This document shows, in pieces, positions 1 to 7,056 of a stretch of DNA of 64,000 bases (within the stretch, counting starts at the first letter, position 1; each line of letters opens with the position of its first letter). The notes under the pieces were generated by a model, which saw nothing but the letters and a program-made list of their open reading frames with translations, did no database searches and was not told the DNA's origin. Both the position numbers and the translations under genes were made by a program. The stretch is from an uncultured Ruminiclostridium sp. (lineage in GTDB: Bacteria; Bacillota; Clostridia; Oscillospirales; Ruminococcaceae): NCBI GenBank assembly GCA_947627695.1, contig CANQXF010000002.1, positions 62,001-126,000 on the forward strand, read 5' to 3'.

Positions 1-122
1 TTTTGAAGATGCGGGAAATTTGTTTTTTTGCCGCTTACATTATCTATGGACTTGCACTTGTTTAATTGCTTCATCTATAAACGAAAAACAGCAATTTTAA
101 TTGTGCCTGCGAAAAAGAGATA

Positions 123-151
123 TTGAAAAAATGATATAAATGGTATATAAT
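123..151 (+). promoter_or_regulatory. SigmaA-type promoter of the left accessory pair
   Basis: TTGAAA (123-128) and a perfect TATAAT (146-151) are separated by 17 bases and face the gene at 268. The 5' leader would be about 110 bases. No other promoter is seen before 1504, so the two accessory genes probably share this one. Confidence 0.7.
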
Positions 152-267
152 ATAAACTATCGGATAAATGTTGAAAAAACCGGACAAACACATGGATAAA
201 CAGCCCGGTGGTGAATTTGAGCAGACCCGAAGAAATAAAAGACTTACGGTCAGTGAGGTGAACTGTA

Positions 268-1488
268 ATGGAAAATAATAACGTAACGATTATTCCGCAT
301 AGGAACATTCCGTTTGACGTGGGGTGCAGCATAAATCCGACGTTAAAAGACGAAATCGTCAGTTATTTGCTGCACAAGGAACACGCAGCTCAGTTAGACA
401 TTGACAGTTTGCTTAAAGCACTTTCAGGCGACGTGATATGTTCTTTTCAAATAACTCCGAACATCAGATTATATTTATATAAGTATGGAATCGGAGTTTT
501 TACAGTCCAGGATCAGTTAAATCAGTTTGAGCCGGAAAATTATGCGACAGAATACTGTCAGAAAAGGAAAAAAGCTCACGAAGAATACTTAACTGTTGGA
601 AACAAAACAGCCGAACGGCTACATCGGATAGCGGGAGCCCTGAGAGCCATTGCTTCAGCCAATGGCACAGCTTTAAGAATATCTGCCTCAGACAAATGGG
701 AAAATCACGGTTTTTATTATGTCATGACCGTCAGCTGCGTCAACACGCCCGGTTCAAGCTATATTTACAAGGAAATGACAGATATTCAAAAAAAGAATCT
801 TCATATTATGTTGGAGCCCAGCATTGCTCATTTTGAGGATTCCCTTGTTTATTCAATGTCTGCCAAAACGGATGATTCTTTTTTTGACGTTGATCTTGCA
901 GCTATGGAAGAGCCGAAGAATTGGATCAGAAGTTCTGATTTTGCGATTTATATCAGTTGGGCCGCGGTTTTGCTTTATACTTCAAATTCGGATAAGATGA
1001 CCTTTTCAGCGTTAGAATCGCTGGAGGTCGATCTTCAGGCAATGTGGCTTTATACATACTGTTTATATGAAAATTTAAAAAACTATAACTTAAGTCATAA
1101 AATTCTTGTATCTAAATTAAGAAATGATCTATATAAGTTTAAAAGAAAATATAATGAGTTTAAATTTGTTGATGATGCCAGCTCTCCGGCTTACATTACA
1201 AGTCTGCGGGATGAGCTGATACGAACAAGCGGGATAGACTCCTATGCGAATAAATATATTGAATATATAGAGTTTTGCATTAGTGAAACAGAAAGCATAA
1301 ATGCTGAAAAGCAAAAGAAATATGCATGGTTAAATGAAATATTGCTGTTTATTATAGCGTTTATTCAGATAGCGCCTATGATATATGAATTGATGACGGG
1401 CGGCTATAAAGACATTCAGATTTTCCCCGTAGTTGTAATGGTTATATTTGTTATAGCAGCCATTGCTATCATAATTTTGAAAAATTAG
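268..1488 (+). CDS. Hypothetical protein with two C-terminal membrane helices
   Basis: I do not recognise this 406-residue protein. It has a soluble N-terminal part of about 340 residues. A long charged helix rich in Lys, Glu and Tyr follows at about 270-350. Two hydrophobic helices lie near the C-terminus (about 352-374 and 383-403), and the protein ends in Lys-Asn. The topology, a large cytoplasmic domain then a long helix then two membrane helices, recalls RMND1/YagE- or CorA-like proteins, but no GMN motif is visible, so no transport function is assigned. The ATG at 268 follows a GAGGTGA ribosome site. The gene is more AT-rich than the core genes to its right, and its stop lies 15 bases before the cysteine hydrolase at 1504, so the two probably form one operon. 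It looks like accessory DNA. Confidence 0.75.
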   Translation: MENNNVTIIPHRNIPFDVGCSINPTLKDEIVSYLLHKEHAAQLDIDSLLKALSGDVICSFQITPNIRLYLYKYGIGVFTVQDQLNQFEPENYATEYCQKRKKAHEEYLTVGNKTAERLHRIAGALRAIASANGTALRISASDKWENHGFYYVMTVSCVNTPGSSYIYKEMTDIQKKNLHIMLEPSIAHFEDSLVYSMSAKTDDSFFDVDLAAMEEPKNWIRSSDFAIYISWAAVLLYTSNSDKMTFSALESLEVDLQAMWLYTYCLYENLKNYNLSHKILVSKLRNDLYKFKRKYNEFKFVDDASSPAYITSLRDELIRTSGIDSYANKYIEYIEFCISETESINAEKQKKYAWLNEILLFIIAFIQIAPMIYELMTGGYKDIQIFPVVVMVIFVIAAIAIIILKN

Positions 1489-1503
1489 AAAGAGGTACAC
1501 TGT

Positions 1504-2046
1504 ATGAAAAATATTTTGATTTTAGTTGATATGCAAAACGGCTTTGTAAGATACGAACAGACAAAGCAGCTTGGCGATAGGATAGAAGAGCTTTTGAAAA
1601 GCAAGTCTTTTGACTGTGTTGTAGCAACTAAGTTTTTAAATTACGATAACAGCGTATATGAAAAACTGTTTGACTGGCACCGCCTTAAGACAGAGGAAGA
1701 CAGAAAGCTGTATAAAGATTTTGATGAATATGCTGACGTCGTAATAGAAAAGACGGTATACACCTGTGTAAATCAGCATTTTCTTCAGAGAATATGTCAG
1801 CTGAACGGCGGAGCTTATCCCGAGAAGCTGTTTGTCGCCGGGGCGGATACAGATTGTTGTGTGTTAAAAATCGCATCTGATCTGTTCGAACACAATATTC
1901 GTCCCATCGTTCTTACGCATTATTGCGATTCAAACGGCGGACCCGAGTCGCATAATGCGGGAGTAATATGTATGAAGAGACTGATCGGAGAAAAACAGCT
2001 TTATTCCGGCGAAATACGATCAGCTGATGATCTTCTTGATTTGTAA
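1504..2046 (+). CDS. Isochorismatase/nicotinamidase-like cysteine hydrolase
   Basis: This 180-residue protein has the isochorismatase-like fold signatures. An N-terminal hydrophobic strand ends in the catalytic Asp of ILVDMQNGF (about residues 6-14). A central segment carries the ADTDCC motif, whose first or second Cys near residue 118 is the expected nucleophile. The family hydrolyses amides or vinyl ethers, for example nicotinamide or isochorismate, through an Asp-Lys-Cys triad; the substrate here is unknown. GAAAGAGGTACACT precedes the ATG. It lies directly behind the two-TM protein at 268 and shares its AT-rich composition. This suggests a two-gene accessory operon, possibly one consuming a nucleotide-related metabolite. 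That role is inference only. Confidence 0.82.
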   Translation: MKNILILVDMQNGFVRYEQTKQLGDRIEELLKSKSFDCVVATKFLNYDNSVYEKLFDWHRLKTEEDRKLYKDFDEYADVVIEKTVYTCVNQHFLQRICQLNGGAYPEKLFVAGADTDCCVLKIASDLFEHNIRPIVLTHYCDSNGGPESHNAGVICMKRLIGEKQLYSGEIRSADDLLDL

Positions 2047-2065
2047 TATTCAAAGATAACAATTT

Positions 2066-2156
2066 AAAAGCGGCGGGAAGATATCCGGGCTTTGTATATA
2101 AAAAATTGTTTGTATCAGCGAGATACCTTGCAGATCTATCTGACTGCCGCTTTTTT
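2066..2156 (+). ncRNA. Structured 3' RNA, candidate small RNA or complex terminator
   Basis: An outer 9-bp stem (AAAAGCGGC at 2066-2074 with GCCGCTTTT at 2146-2154) encloses two perfect small hairpins: GTATC/GATAC with a five-base loop at 2112-2126, and CAGAT/ATCTG with a two-base loop at 2131-2142. A run of six T ends the structure. A plain terminator would not need the internal arms, so a processed small RNA is possible. No known RNA family was recognised. Confidence 0.45.
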
Positions 2157-2175
2157 CTTATAGTATGATCCAATG

Positions 2176-2217
2176 AAAAGATATAGCTTTGTGCAGTTTG
2201 CAAAAACTATATCTTTT
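2176..2217. repeat. 11-bp perfect inverted repeat at the catalase junction
   Basis: AAAAGATATAG (2176-2186) is perfectly complementary to CTATATCTTTT (2207-2217), with a 20-base loop and extra T at the right arm. It could be a terminator. Its right arm ends exactly where similarity to the Mn catalase begins, so it also marks a probable recombination or insertion boundary. Confidence 0.55.
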
Positions 2218-2696
2218 TGGCATTCGGAGGACCCGACGGCGAGCTTGCCGCCTCTCTTCGCTACCTCTCCCAGCGCTTCACTATGCCTGACAATATGGGA
2301 ATAGCGCTGCTCACTGATATAGGCACCGAAGAGCTCGCTCACCTTGAGATAGTGGGCTCGGTAGTTTCCCAGCTCACCTCAGGCGAGGGCGCAAAATCCT
2401 TTGACCGCTACGGCAAGGGGGATTATTACGTCGACCATTCCAACGCCGTTTATCCCGCAAGCGCCGCAGGCGTGCCCTTCACCGCCGCATATATCCAGAG
2501 CAAGGGCGACCCTATCGCCGATATTATGGAGGACCTGGCGGCAGAGCAGAAAGCCCGCGCAACCTATGACAACATTCTCCGTCTTTCCGACGACCCTGAC
2601 GTGAACAACGTGATGAAATTCCTCAGAGAGCGTGAGATAGTACACTTCCAGAGGTTCGGCGAGCTGCTTGACGCATATCAGAGCAAGATAAAATAA
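2217..2696 (+). pseudogene. CotJC-like manganese catalase, 5'-truncated
   Basis: The reading frame encodes about 159 residues matching the di-manganese catalase family, closest to spore-coat CotJC. It starts inside the domain at GGPDGELAASLRYLSQ. CotJC proteins are about 190 residues, so roughly 30 N-terminal residues are missing; the sequence upstream is unrelated and a stop lies at 2184-2186. The Mn ligands expected from the family are all present: Glu in PDGEL, Glu and His in GTEELAH, Glu in AAEQKA, and His in REIVHF. The only available start is a TTG without a ribosome site. The downstream coding part is intact and GC-rich like core genes. The gene was probably beheaded by the DNA now to its left. 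It may be a pseudogene, or be expressed from a fused transcript. Confidence 0.75.
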
Positions 2697-2703
2697 CAAA
2701 AAA

Positions 2704-2735
2704 CAAGCCGCTGTCAAAGCGGCTTGCTTTTCTTT
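2704..2735 (+). terminator. Intrinsic terminator after the catalase remnant
   Basis: CAAGCCGCT (2704-2712) pairs with AGCGGCTTG (2718-2726) around a short loop and is followed by CTTTTCTTT. It also has A-rich sequence on its left side, so it could act weakly in the opposite direction for the HTH gene ending at 2778. Confidence 0.75.
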
Positions 2736-2777
2736 ATTGAGAGGAAATCAGTCCTTAAACGTCTTTTAAAAGTAAAC

Positions 2778-3035
2778 TCAGCTCTCCTGCTCCACATCGG
2801 CAGGAGCGTCTTCCTTTTCCCGTTTTACAACGTACCCTTTTTTCACCCTGTCATAGACCACCTGCCCCTGAAAGGCGATCTTTTTCATAAATTTTCTTAT
2901 ATCGTCAATGTCCCTTTGTATGCTGCGCTCGTTCACGCCGCTGCTTTTCGCTGCGATCGACTTGTTTATGACTTCTCCGTTCATCAGCCTTGTGTACAGG
3001 TCGAGAACGCGCATTATCTTGTCGTCTTTTTCCAT
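2778..3035 (-). CDS. HTH-only regulator resembling the WYL-protein N-terminus
   Basis: The 85-residue protein matches the N-terminal winged-helix part of WYL-domain transcription factors. The segment LMNGEVINKSIAAKSSGVNERSIQRDID (about residues 17-44) is typical of that family's DNA-binding domain. The usual ligand-sensing WYL domain (about 200 residues) is absent, and the protein ends in a charged Lys/Glu tail. The ATG at 3035 is chosen over upstream in-frame starts because GGGAGG lies nine bases before it. It is divergent from the XRE gene at 3202, and the shared intergenic region carries repeated TATAGTATA motifs. It may be a naturally short regulator or an old C-terminal truncation. Confidence 0.75.
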   Translation of the reverse strand: MEKDDKIMRVLDLYTRLMNGEVINKSIAAKSSGVNERSIQRDIDDIRKFMKKIAFQGQVVYDRVKKGYVVKREKEDAPADVEQES

Positions 3036-3065
3036 TTCCCATATCCTCCCGCCGAAAAATAAGAA

Positions 3066-3168
3066 TTTATAGTATAATTTATCACAAAAACTGTATTTAT
3101 AGTATATCACAACTTTTATAAAATATCAATAGGCTCTGTATAATCTTTTTTAATATTTATATACTATA
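3066..3168. repeat. Repeated TATAGTATA motifs between divergent HTH genes
   Basis: TTTATAGTATA occurs at 3066-3076 and 3096-3106, exactly 30 bases apart and each followed by TATCAC-type sequence. The inverted form TATACTATA occurs at 3160-3168. The arrangement suits operator sites for one of the two flanking regulators. A TATAAT box at 3139-3144 may be the -10 of the rightward gene. Confidence 0.4.
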
Positions 3169-3201
3169 TATAGAATACAGAAAAAGAAAGGCGGAGCAGG
3201 T

Positions 3202-3534
3202 ATGAGCAGTTTGTCGGTAGAGATCGGTCGCAGGATAAGAAATTACCGCTTACAGCAAGGATTGAGCCAGGAGGAGCTTGCGGAAAGGTGCGGGCTCCAC
3301 CCCACATATATCGGGCAGGTGGAGCGCGGCGAAAAGAACGCTACCTTGGAAAGCGTCAGCAGGATAGCGGGCGGACTTTCGCTTTCTCTCAGCAGACTTT
3401 TTGAAAATCTGGGAGGAAGCAATACGCAGGACGACATTCCCGCCATGGCTTATGAGCTTATGCTGTCCGTACCTGTCGACAAACAGCGGATAATGCTTGA
3501 GATACTAAAGCAGATTATCCGCCTTCATTCATAG
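3202..3534 (+). CDS. XRE-family HTH transcriptional regulator
   Basis: This 110-residue protein carries a classic Cro/CI helix-turn-helix at about residues 10-65, including GLSQEELAERCGLHPTYIGQ and the recognition-helix context VERGEKNATLESVSRIA. A short C-terminal tail of about 40 residues looks helical and may mediate dimerisation. The ATG at 3202 follows GGCGGAGCAGGT. It is divergently transcribed from the HTH-only regulator at 2778 and sits 97 bases before the start of the zinc-ribbon membrane gene. Its targets are unknown; the repeated motifs at 3066-3168 are candidates. The domain assignment is certain, the regulated function is not. Confidence 0.9.
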   Translation: MSSLSVEIGRRIRNYRLQQGLSQEELAERCGLHPTYIGQVERGEKNATLESVSRIAGGLSLSLSRLFENLGGSNTQDDIPAMAYELMLSVPVDKQRIMLEILKQIIRLHS

Positions 3535-3553
3535 CCAGTTCCACCTTTTATGC

Positions 3554-3582
3554 TTGACAAATATCCTGCGATATGTTATATT
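3554..3582 (+). promoter_or_regulatory. SigmaA-type promoter of the zinc-ribbon membrane gene
   Basis: A perfect TTGACA (3554-3559) and TATATT (3577-3582) are separated by 17 bases and lie about 50 bases before the ATG at 3632. Confidence 0.7.
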
Positions 3583-3631
3583 TAAAACAAATACCGACGA
3601 AAAACGTCGAAACAGGAGAGGAGTTTTAATT

Positions 3632-4501
3632 ATGTTTTGCCCCAACTGCGGAACAAAGCTGGAGGAAAATGCGCTGTGCTGTCCCTTCTGCGGAACGGCT
3701 GTACCGCCTGAAAAACCCGTACAGCAAGCCGATTCCTTGTTCCCCGACCCCACAGTGATACCGCAGGAGACACCTGAAGTCGACCCCTCCACCCTGGTGG
3801 AAGACCTTGCTCCGAAAGAGGCGGAACAGACCACCGCTTTTGATCAGCAGCCGCCTGTTTATCCCACCCAGAACCCCTATCCCTCACAGAACCCTTACCC
3901 CGCACCCAACGCCTTCGGACAGGATAATCAAGGCTTTCCCACCGTGCAGAACCCTCAGAATATCCCGCCTTATCAGAATGTAGTTCCCATAGAGATACCC
4001 AAAAGATCAAACATTCCCATGGGCATTTTAGGCGCAATTCTGTTTTCCCTTATCGCCTGCGTTATCTGGGTGATAATCGGTACATTGGGCTTTATCTCAT
4101 ACATTGGCGGTCTGGCAATGGGCTTTTGCTGTGTTATCGGCTACAAGACTCTTGGCAAGAAGTTCGACATTTACGGCGTTATCACCTGCATAGTGGTCAT
4201 TCTTGCGGCAGTCCTCGCCTGCAACATCTTTGTTGAGGTAATGTCGATATTCAACGACGCCGACGCCGCCGATATAGCAAGGCAGTTCGGCTACAACGGC
4301 TTTGCCGACGTTTATTTCCACTTCTTTGAATTTATGAGCACCATTGATTACGCCCTGACCTATGTTGGAGAGACACAGACCCTCACCTCAATGTTCGTGC
4401 GCGACCTGCTGATAAGCTACGTTTTCTCGGGAATTGCCTTTGCAGTGGTCGCAATTCCCGCTTTCAAAGCCAGAAACGACCTCCCCGGCTTAAAGCGTTG
4501 A
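3632..4501 (+). CDS. Membrane protein with N-terminal zinc ribbon
   Basis: The 289-residue protein opens with a double CxxC zinc ribbon (CPNCGTKLEENALCCPFCG, residues 3-21). A Pro/Gln/Asn-rich low-complexity linker follows to about residue 125. The C-terminal half has four hydrophobic segments, the first near 132-155, so it is an integral membrane protein with a cytoplasmic metal-binding head. The ATG at 3632 is preferred to an upstream frame extension because AGGAGAGGAG lies just before it and the ribbon then starts at the N-terminus, as is usual. The role is unknown. The same fold type, with the ribbon at the other end, recurs in the array at 28.4-32.5 kb. Confidence 0.85.
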   Translation: MFCPNCGTKLEENALCCPFCGTAVPPEKPVQQADSLFPDPTVIPQETPEVDPSTLVEDLAPKEAEQTTAFDQQPPVYPTQNPYPSQNPYPAPNAFGQDNQGFPTVQNPQNIPPYQNVVPIEIPKRSNIPMGILGAILFSLIACVIWVIIGTLGFISYIGGLAMGFCCVIGYKTLGKKFDIYGVITCIVVILAAVLACNIFVEVMSIFNDADAADIARQFGYNGFADVYFHFFEFMSTIDYALTYVGETQTLTSMFVRDLLISYVFSGIAFAVVAIPAFKARNDLPGLKR

Positions 4502-4511
4502 GCTTCTGTTA

Positions 4512-4558
4512 CATAAAAAAATTCCGCCGTCTGTTCGCAGACGGCGGATTTTTATGTA
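4512..4558. terminator. Bidirectional intrinsic terminator
   Basis: CCGCCGTCTG (4524-4533), a TTCG loop and CAGACGGCGG (4538-4547) form a ten-pair stem with A-tract on the left and T-tract on the right. It serves the converging genes ending at 4501 and 4576. Confidence 0.9.
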
Positions 4559-4575
4559 ACAAAAAGTTTTTGCAA

Positions 4576-5553
4576 TTACTTGCGCTTTCTTGAAATGATA
4601 ACGCCTGCGGCGGCAAATGCGGCAGGGAGCAAAGCGAGAACAACGCCAGTGGGCTCGTTCTTGTCAGTACTTGTGCTGTTTTGTGTATTGCCGTTTTCAG
4701 CGTTCGTGCTTGTTGTGGTTTCGGCGGGGTCAGCGATTTCATCGGAAGAAGTGCTTTCATCTGAAGCTTCAGGAGCTGTCGTATCATCGGAGTTTGCGGG
4801 GTCGTTATCTTCGTCTTCATTGTCAAGAGCCACAAAGTTGTAATTATTGTCTTTTGCGTAAGCTTCGGCAAAAGAATTTTTGTAACCATAAATAGTGAGG
4901 TCGTCGGGACAGCCGTAAAATGCCGAATCTCCTATTTCTGTCACGCTGTCAGGAATAGTTACAGATGTTAATTGACTAAAGTAAAAAGCTTCACCGCCTA
5001 TTTCTGTTACAGTGTCAGGAATAGTTACAGATGTTAATTTGCTACGGTAAAACGCTCCTTTTCCTATGCCCTCCACCCCGTCAGGTATTTCATATGACGC
5101 ATTTGTTTTTCCGGCAGGATAAACACATAACTCACTCATATCTTTACTGAAAAGAACACCATCTACGGATTTAAAATTTTCATTTTTTTCATCAACTGTT
5201 ATGCTGACTAATTTTTCTGCGCCATAGAAAGGATGACTGTATTCTAGTGCCATTCCTCCCATAAATTCAATTGAAGCGGGTACATAAACAGTTTCTATAT
5301 CGCCATCCATCATAAATGTACCCCAAAGATCAGTAACTTTTTTGCCGTTTATCTCTTCGGGAATAACAACATTGACGTCTTCACCTGAATAACCCAAAAG
5401 AGCAATTGAGTCTCCAAGGTCAATGCATCCCCACTCATCTGTTTCAAAGTAATGATCATCCTCTGCTTCTGCAAATGCTGTCTGCGGTATGACCACTGCC
5501 GCAACAGCCAGAGATACGGCGCAAGCCATCAATTTTTTAAATTTCATCTTCAT
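4576..5553 (-). CDS. BspA-like leucine-rich repeat surface protein with EPTGVV tail
   Basis: The 325-residue protein has a Sec signal peptide (about 1-28, ending AFAEA). Irregular BspA/TpLRR repeats follow at about 65-220, with units such as LTSVTIPDTVTEIGGEAFY and LTSVTIPDSVTEIGDSAFY. A Ser/Thr/Asp/Glu-rich stalk covers about 235-290. It ends in KNEPTGVVLALLPAAF followed by a hydrophobic stretch and SRKRK. That tail looks like a sortase-type signal with EPTGV in place of LPxTG, and it is shared with the protein at 17565. This suggests a cell-wall-anchored adhesin or protein-binding surface protein. A perfect consensus promoter lies just upstream. The LRR fold is clear; the ligand is unknown. 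Confidence 0.85.
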   Translation of the reverse strand: MKMKFKKLMACAVSLAVAAVVIPQTAFAEAEDDHYFETDEWGCIDLGDSIALLGYSGEDVNVVIPEEINGKKVTDLWGTFMMDGDIETVYVPASIEFMGGMALEYSHPFYGAEKLVSITVDEKNENFKSVDGVLFSKDMSELCVYPAGKTNASYEIPDGVEGIGKGAFYRSKLTSVTIPDTVTEIGGEAFYFSQLTSVTIPDSVTEIGDSAFYGCPDDLTIYGYKNSFAEAYAKDNNYNFVALDNEDEDNDPANSDDTTAPEASDESTSSDEIADPAETTTSTNAENGNTQNSTSTDKNEPTGVVLALLPAAFAAAGVIISRKRK

Positions 5554-5598
5554 AAGCTCCTCTCAAAAAATTAAAATACAAGCATATCGCTTTCTTGA

Positions 5599-5627
5599 AT
5601 TATAACATTATATTTTCATTTTGTCAA
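5599..5627 (-). promoter_or_regulatory. Perfect SigmaA promoter of the LRR gene
   Basis: Read on the minus strand, TTGACA (5627-5622) is followed after 17 bases by TATAAT (5604-5599). Both boxes match the consensus exactly, so strong expression or tight repression is expected. Operator-like repeats lie immediately upstream at 5634-5662. Confidence 0.85.
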
Positions 5628-5633
5628 GTATAA

Positions 5634-5662
5634 TTATCATAAATGATAAATAATATTATCAT
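5634..5662. promoter_or_regulatory. Three alternating operator half-sites
   Basis: TTATCAT (5634-5640), ATGATAA (5643-5649) and TTATCAT (5656-5662) form two overlapping perfect inverted repeats with 2- and 6-base spacers. They lie between the divergent LRR promoter and the XRE gene at 5701, and probably bind that regulator. Confidence 0.5.
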
Positions 5663-5700
5663 CAACATTGATACAATAAATATCAAAGAAGGTGAAAAAA

Positions 5701-6014
5701 TGAGCGAAATATCAACTATTTATACGCTTTGCGAAAGTATAGTAAAATTGCGGACAAACCTCGGAATAACTCAGTCCCAGCTTGGCAAAAGGCTTGGCGT
5801 TACTCGTGCCGCCGTCAACTCTTGGGAAATGGGCTTATCTATTCCTCAACTAAAGCACATTGTCGAGATGTCCAAAATCTTCAACACCACCGTTGACGGC
5901 TTGCTCAACACCTCTCAGCGAGTGGTGATAGACATCACCGACCTTTCCGAAAAGGAGCAGCAGGCGGTATTCGGCATAGTGGACTGCCTGAAGAACAAAG
6001 CCGAACAACAGTAA
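5701..6014 (+). CDS. XRE-family HTH regulator
   Basis: This 104-residue protein has a Cro/CI helix-turn-helix at about residues 13-65 (LGITQSQLGKRLGVTRAAVNSWE). A short C-terminal helix, SEKEQQAVFGIVDCLKNK, is typical of small Firmicutes repressors. The ATG at 5701 is chosen over one at 5643 because AAGGTG lies just before it and the upstream extension is AT-rich and unconserved in character. It is divergent from the LRR surface-protein gene, with three operator half-sites in the shared intergenic DNA. It may therefore control the LRR gene and itself (inference). Confidence 0.88.
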
Positions 6015-6048
6015 AACAGCCGGGCATTTTAAATGACGGCTGTTTTTT
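6013..6048 (+). terminator. Intrinsic terminator after the XRE gene
   Basis: AAAACAGCCG (6013-6022) pairs with CGGCTGTTTT (6037-6046) around a 14-base loop and runs into a T-tract. The left arm overlaps the XRE stop codon. Confidence 0.8.
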
Positions 6049-6051
6049 ATA

Positions 6052-6080
6052 TTGATTTTTTTCCAAAATAGTATTATACT
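6052..6080 (+). promoter_or_regulatory. Promoter of the moxR operon
   Basis: TTGATT (6052-6057) and TATACT (6075-6080) are separated by 17 bases and lie 28 bases before the moxR ATG. Confidence 0.65.
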
Positions 6081-6108
6081 GAAATAAGAAACAAAAGGAG
6101 GCGTTCCT

Positions 6109-7056
6109 ATGGACCCGTCAAAAGCTCACAACGTCACCGCCCAGGTGAACAAGGTCATTCTCGGCAAGGAAAAAGAGGTGGAGGAGGTAATGCTCACCTT
6201 TCTTGCCGACGGACATATTTTGCTTGAGGACATTCCGGGCGTGGGAAAAACAACCCTTGCCCTTGCCTTTTCAAAGGCTATGGCCTTGGACTGCCGCCGT
6301 GTGCAGTTCACTCCCGACGTAATGCCCTCGGACCTGACGGGATTTTCCGTCTACCGCCGAGACGAGGAACGCTTTGTTTATCAGCAGGGAAGCGTGTTCT
6401 GCAATCTGCTCCTTGCCGACGAGATAAACAGGACTTCACCAAAGACACAGTCCGCCCTGCTTGAGGTCATGGAGGAACGGCGTGTTTCGGTGGAGGGAGT
6501 GACCCGTGACGTCCCAAAGCCTTTTCTTGTAATAGCCACCCAGAACCCGTTCGGCACGGCGGGAACACAGCTCCTGCCTCCCGCGCAGGTGGACCGCTTT
6601 ATGTCCACGCTGACCTTAGGCTATCCCGACAGGGAACACGAGCTTGAAATGGCTATGACCGTGGGAGAGGAACAGCGTGCCGACAGCGTCGTTCCCGTTA
6701 TGACAAGGGAAGAATTATTGCAGGCACAGCACGATATACACACCGTTTTCATAAAAGAAGAGGTGGGGAACTACATACTTGATTTAGTTACCGCCACCAG
6801 AGCCCACCGCTATATTGAACGGGGCGCAAGCCCCAGAGCGACAATCGCCCTTGTAAAGCTGTCAAAAAGCGCCGCATGGTACAAGGGACGCGATTACGTC
6901 ACTCCCGCCGATGTTGCGGAGCAGTTCGTCTACGCCGTTTCCCACAGGATAACGCTTAATTCCTCCGCCAGAATGGACGGAATGACAAAGTCGGCGGTGC
7001 TGAACGAAATACTTTCTTCTGTTAAAAAGCCGCCTATGGGAGAAAAGGGCAGATGA
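6109..7056 (+). CDS. moxR: MoxR-family AAA+ ATPase
   Basis: The 315-residue protein is a complete MoxR ATPase. It has a Walker A motif GVGKTT near residue 44, Walker B LLLADEINR near 103, the sensor region VIATQNPFGTAGTQLLPPAQVDRF, and the C-terminal lid domain. MoxR proteins act as ATP-driven chaperones or inserters, usually with a neighbouring DUF58 protein. AAAGGAGG precedes the ATG. Its stop overlaps the DUF58 start by four bases, which indicates translational coupling in a three-gene operon ending with a transglutaminase. The family role in envelope or enzyme maturation is known; the client here is not. Confidence 0.95.
   Translation: MDPSKAHNVTAQVNKVILGKEKEVEEVMLTFLADGHILLEDIPGVGKTTLALAFSKAMALDCRRVQFTPDVMPSDLTGFSVYRRDEERFVYQQGSVFCNLLLADEINRTSPKTQSALLEVMEERRVSVEGVTRDVPKPFLVIATQNPFGTAGTQLLPPAQVDRFMSTLTLGYPDREHELEMAMTVGEEQRADSVVPVMTREELLQAQHDIHTVFIKEEVGNYILDLVTATRAHRYIERGASPRATIALVKLSKSAAWYKGRDYVTPADVAEQFVYAVSHRITLNSSARMDGMTKSAVLNEILSSVKKPPMGEKGR

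Noticed and set aside
75-332. Leftward 85-codon frame at the left edge
   Set aside because: It overlaps the promoter and start of the 268 gene and shows no ribosome site; its hydrophobicity comes from AT-rich DNA.
2066-2156. Retron msr-msd or type III toxin-antitoxin RNA
   Set aside because: No reverse transcriptase is near, and there are no tandem short RNA repeats; only a branched structured RNA can be supported.
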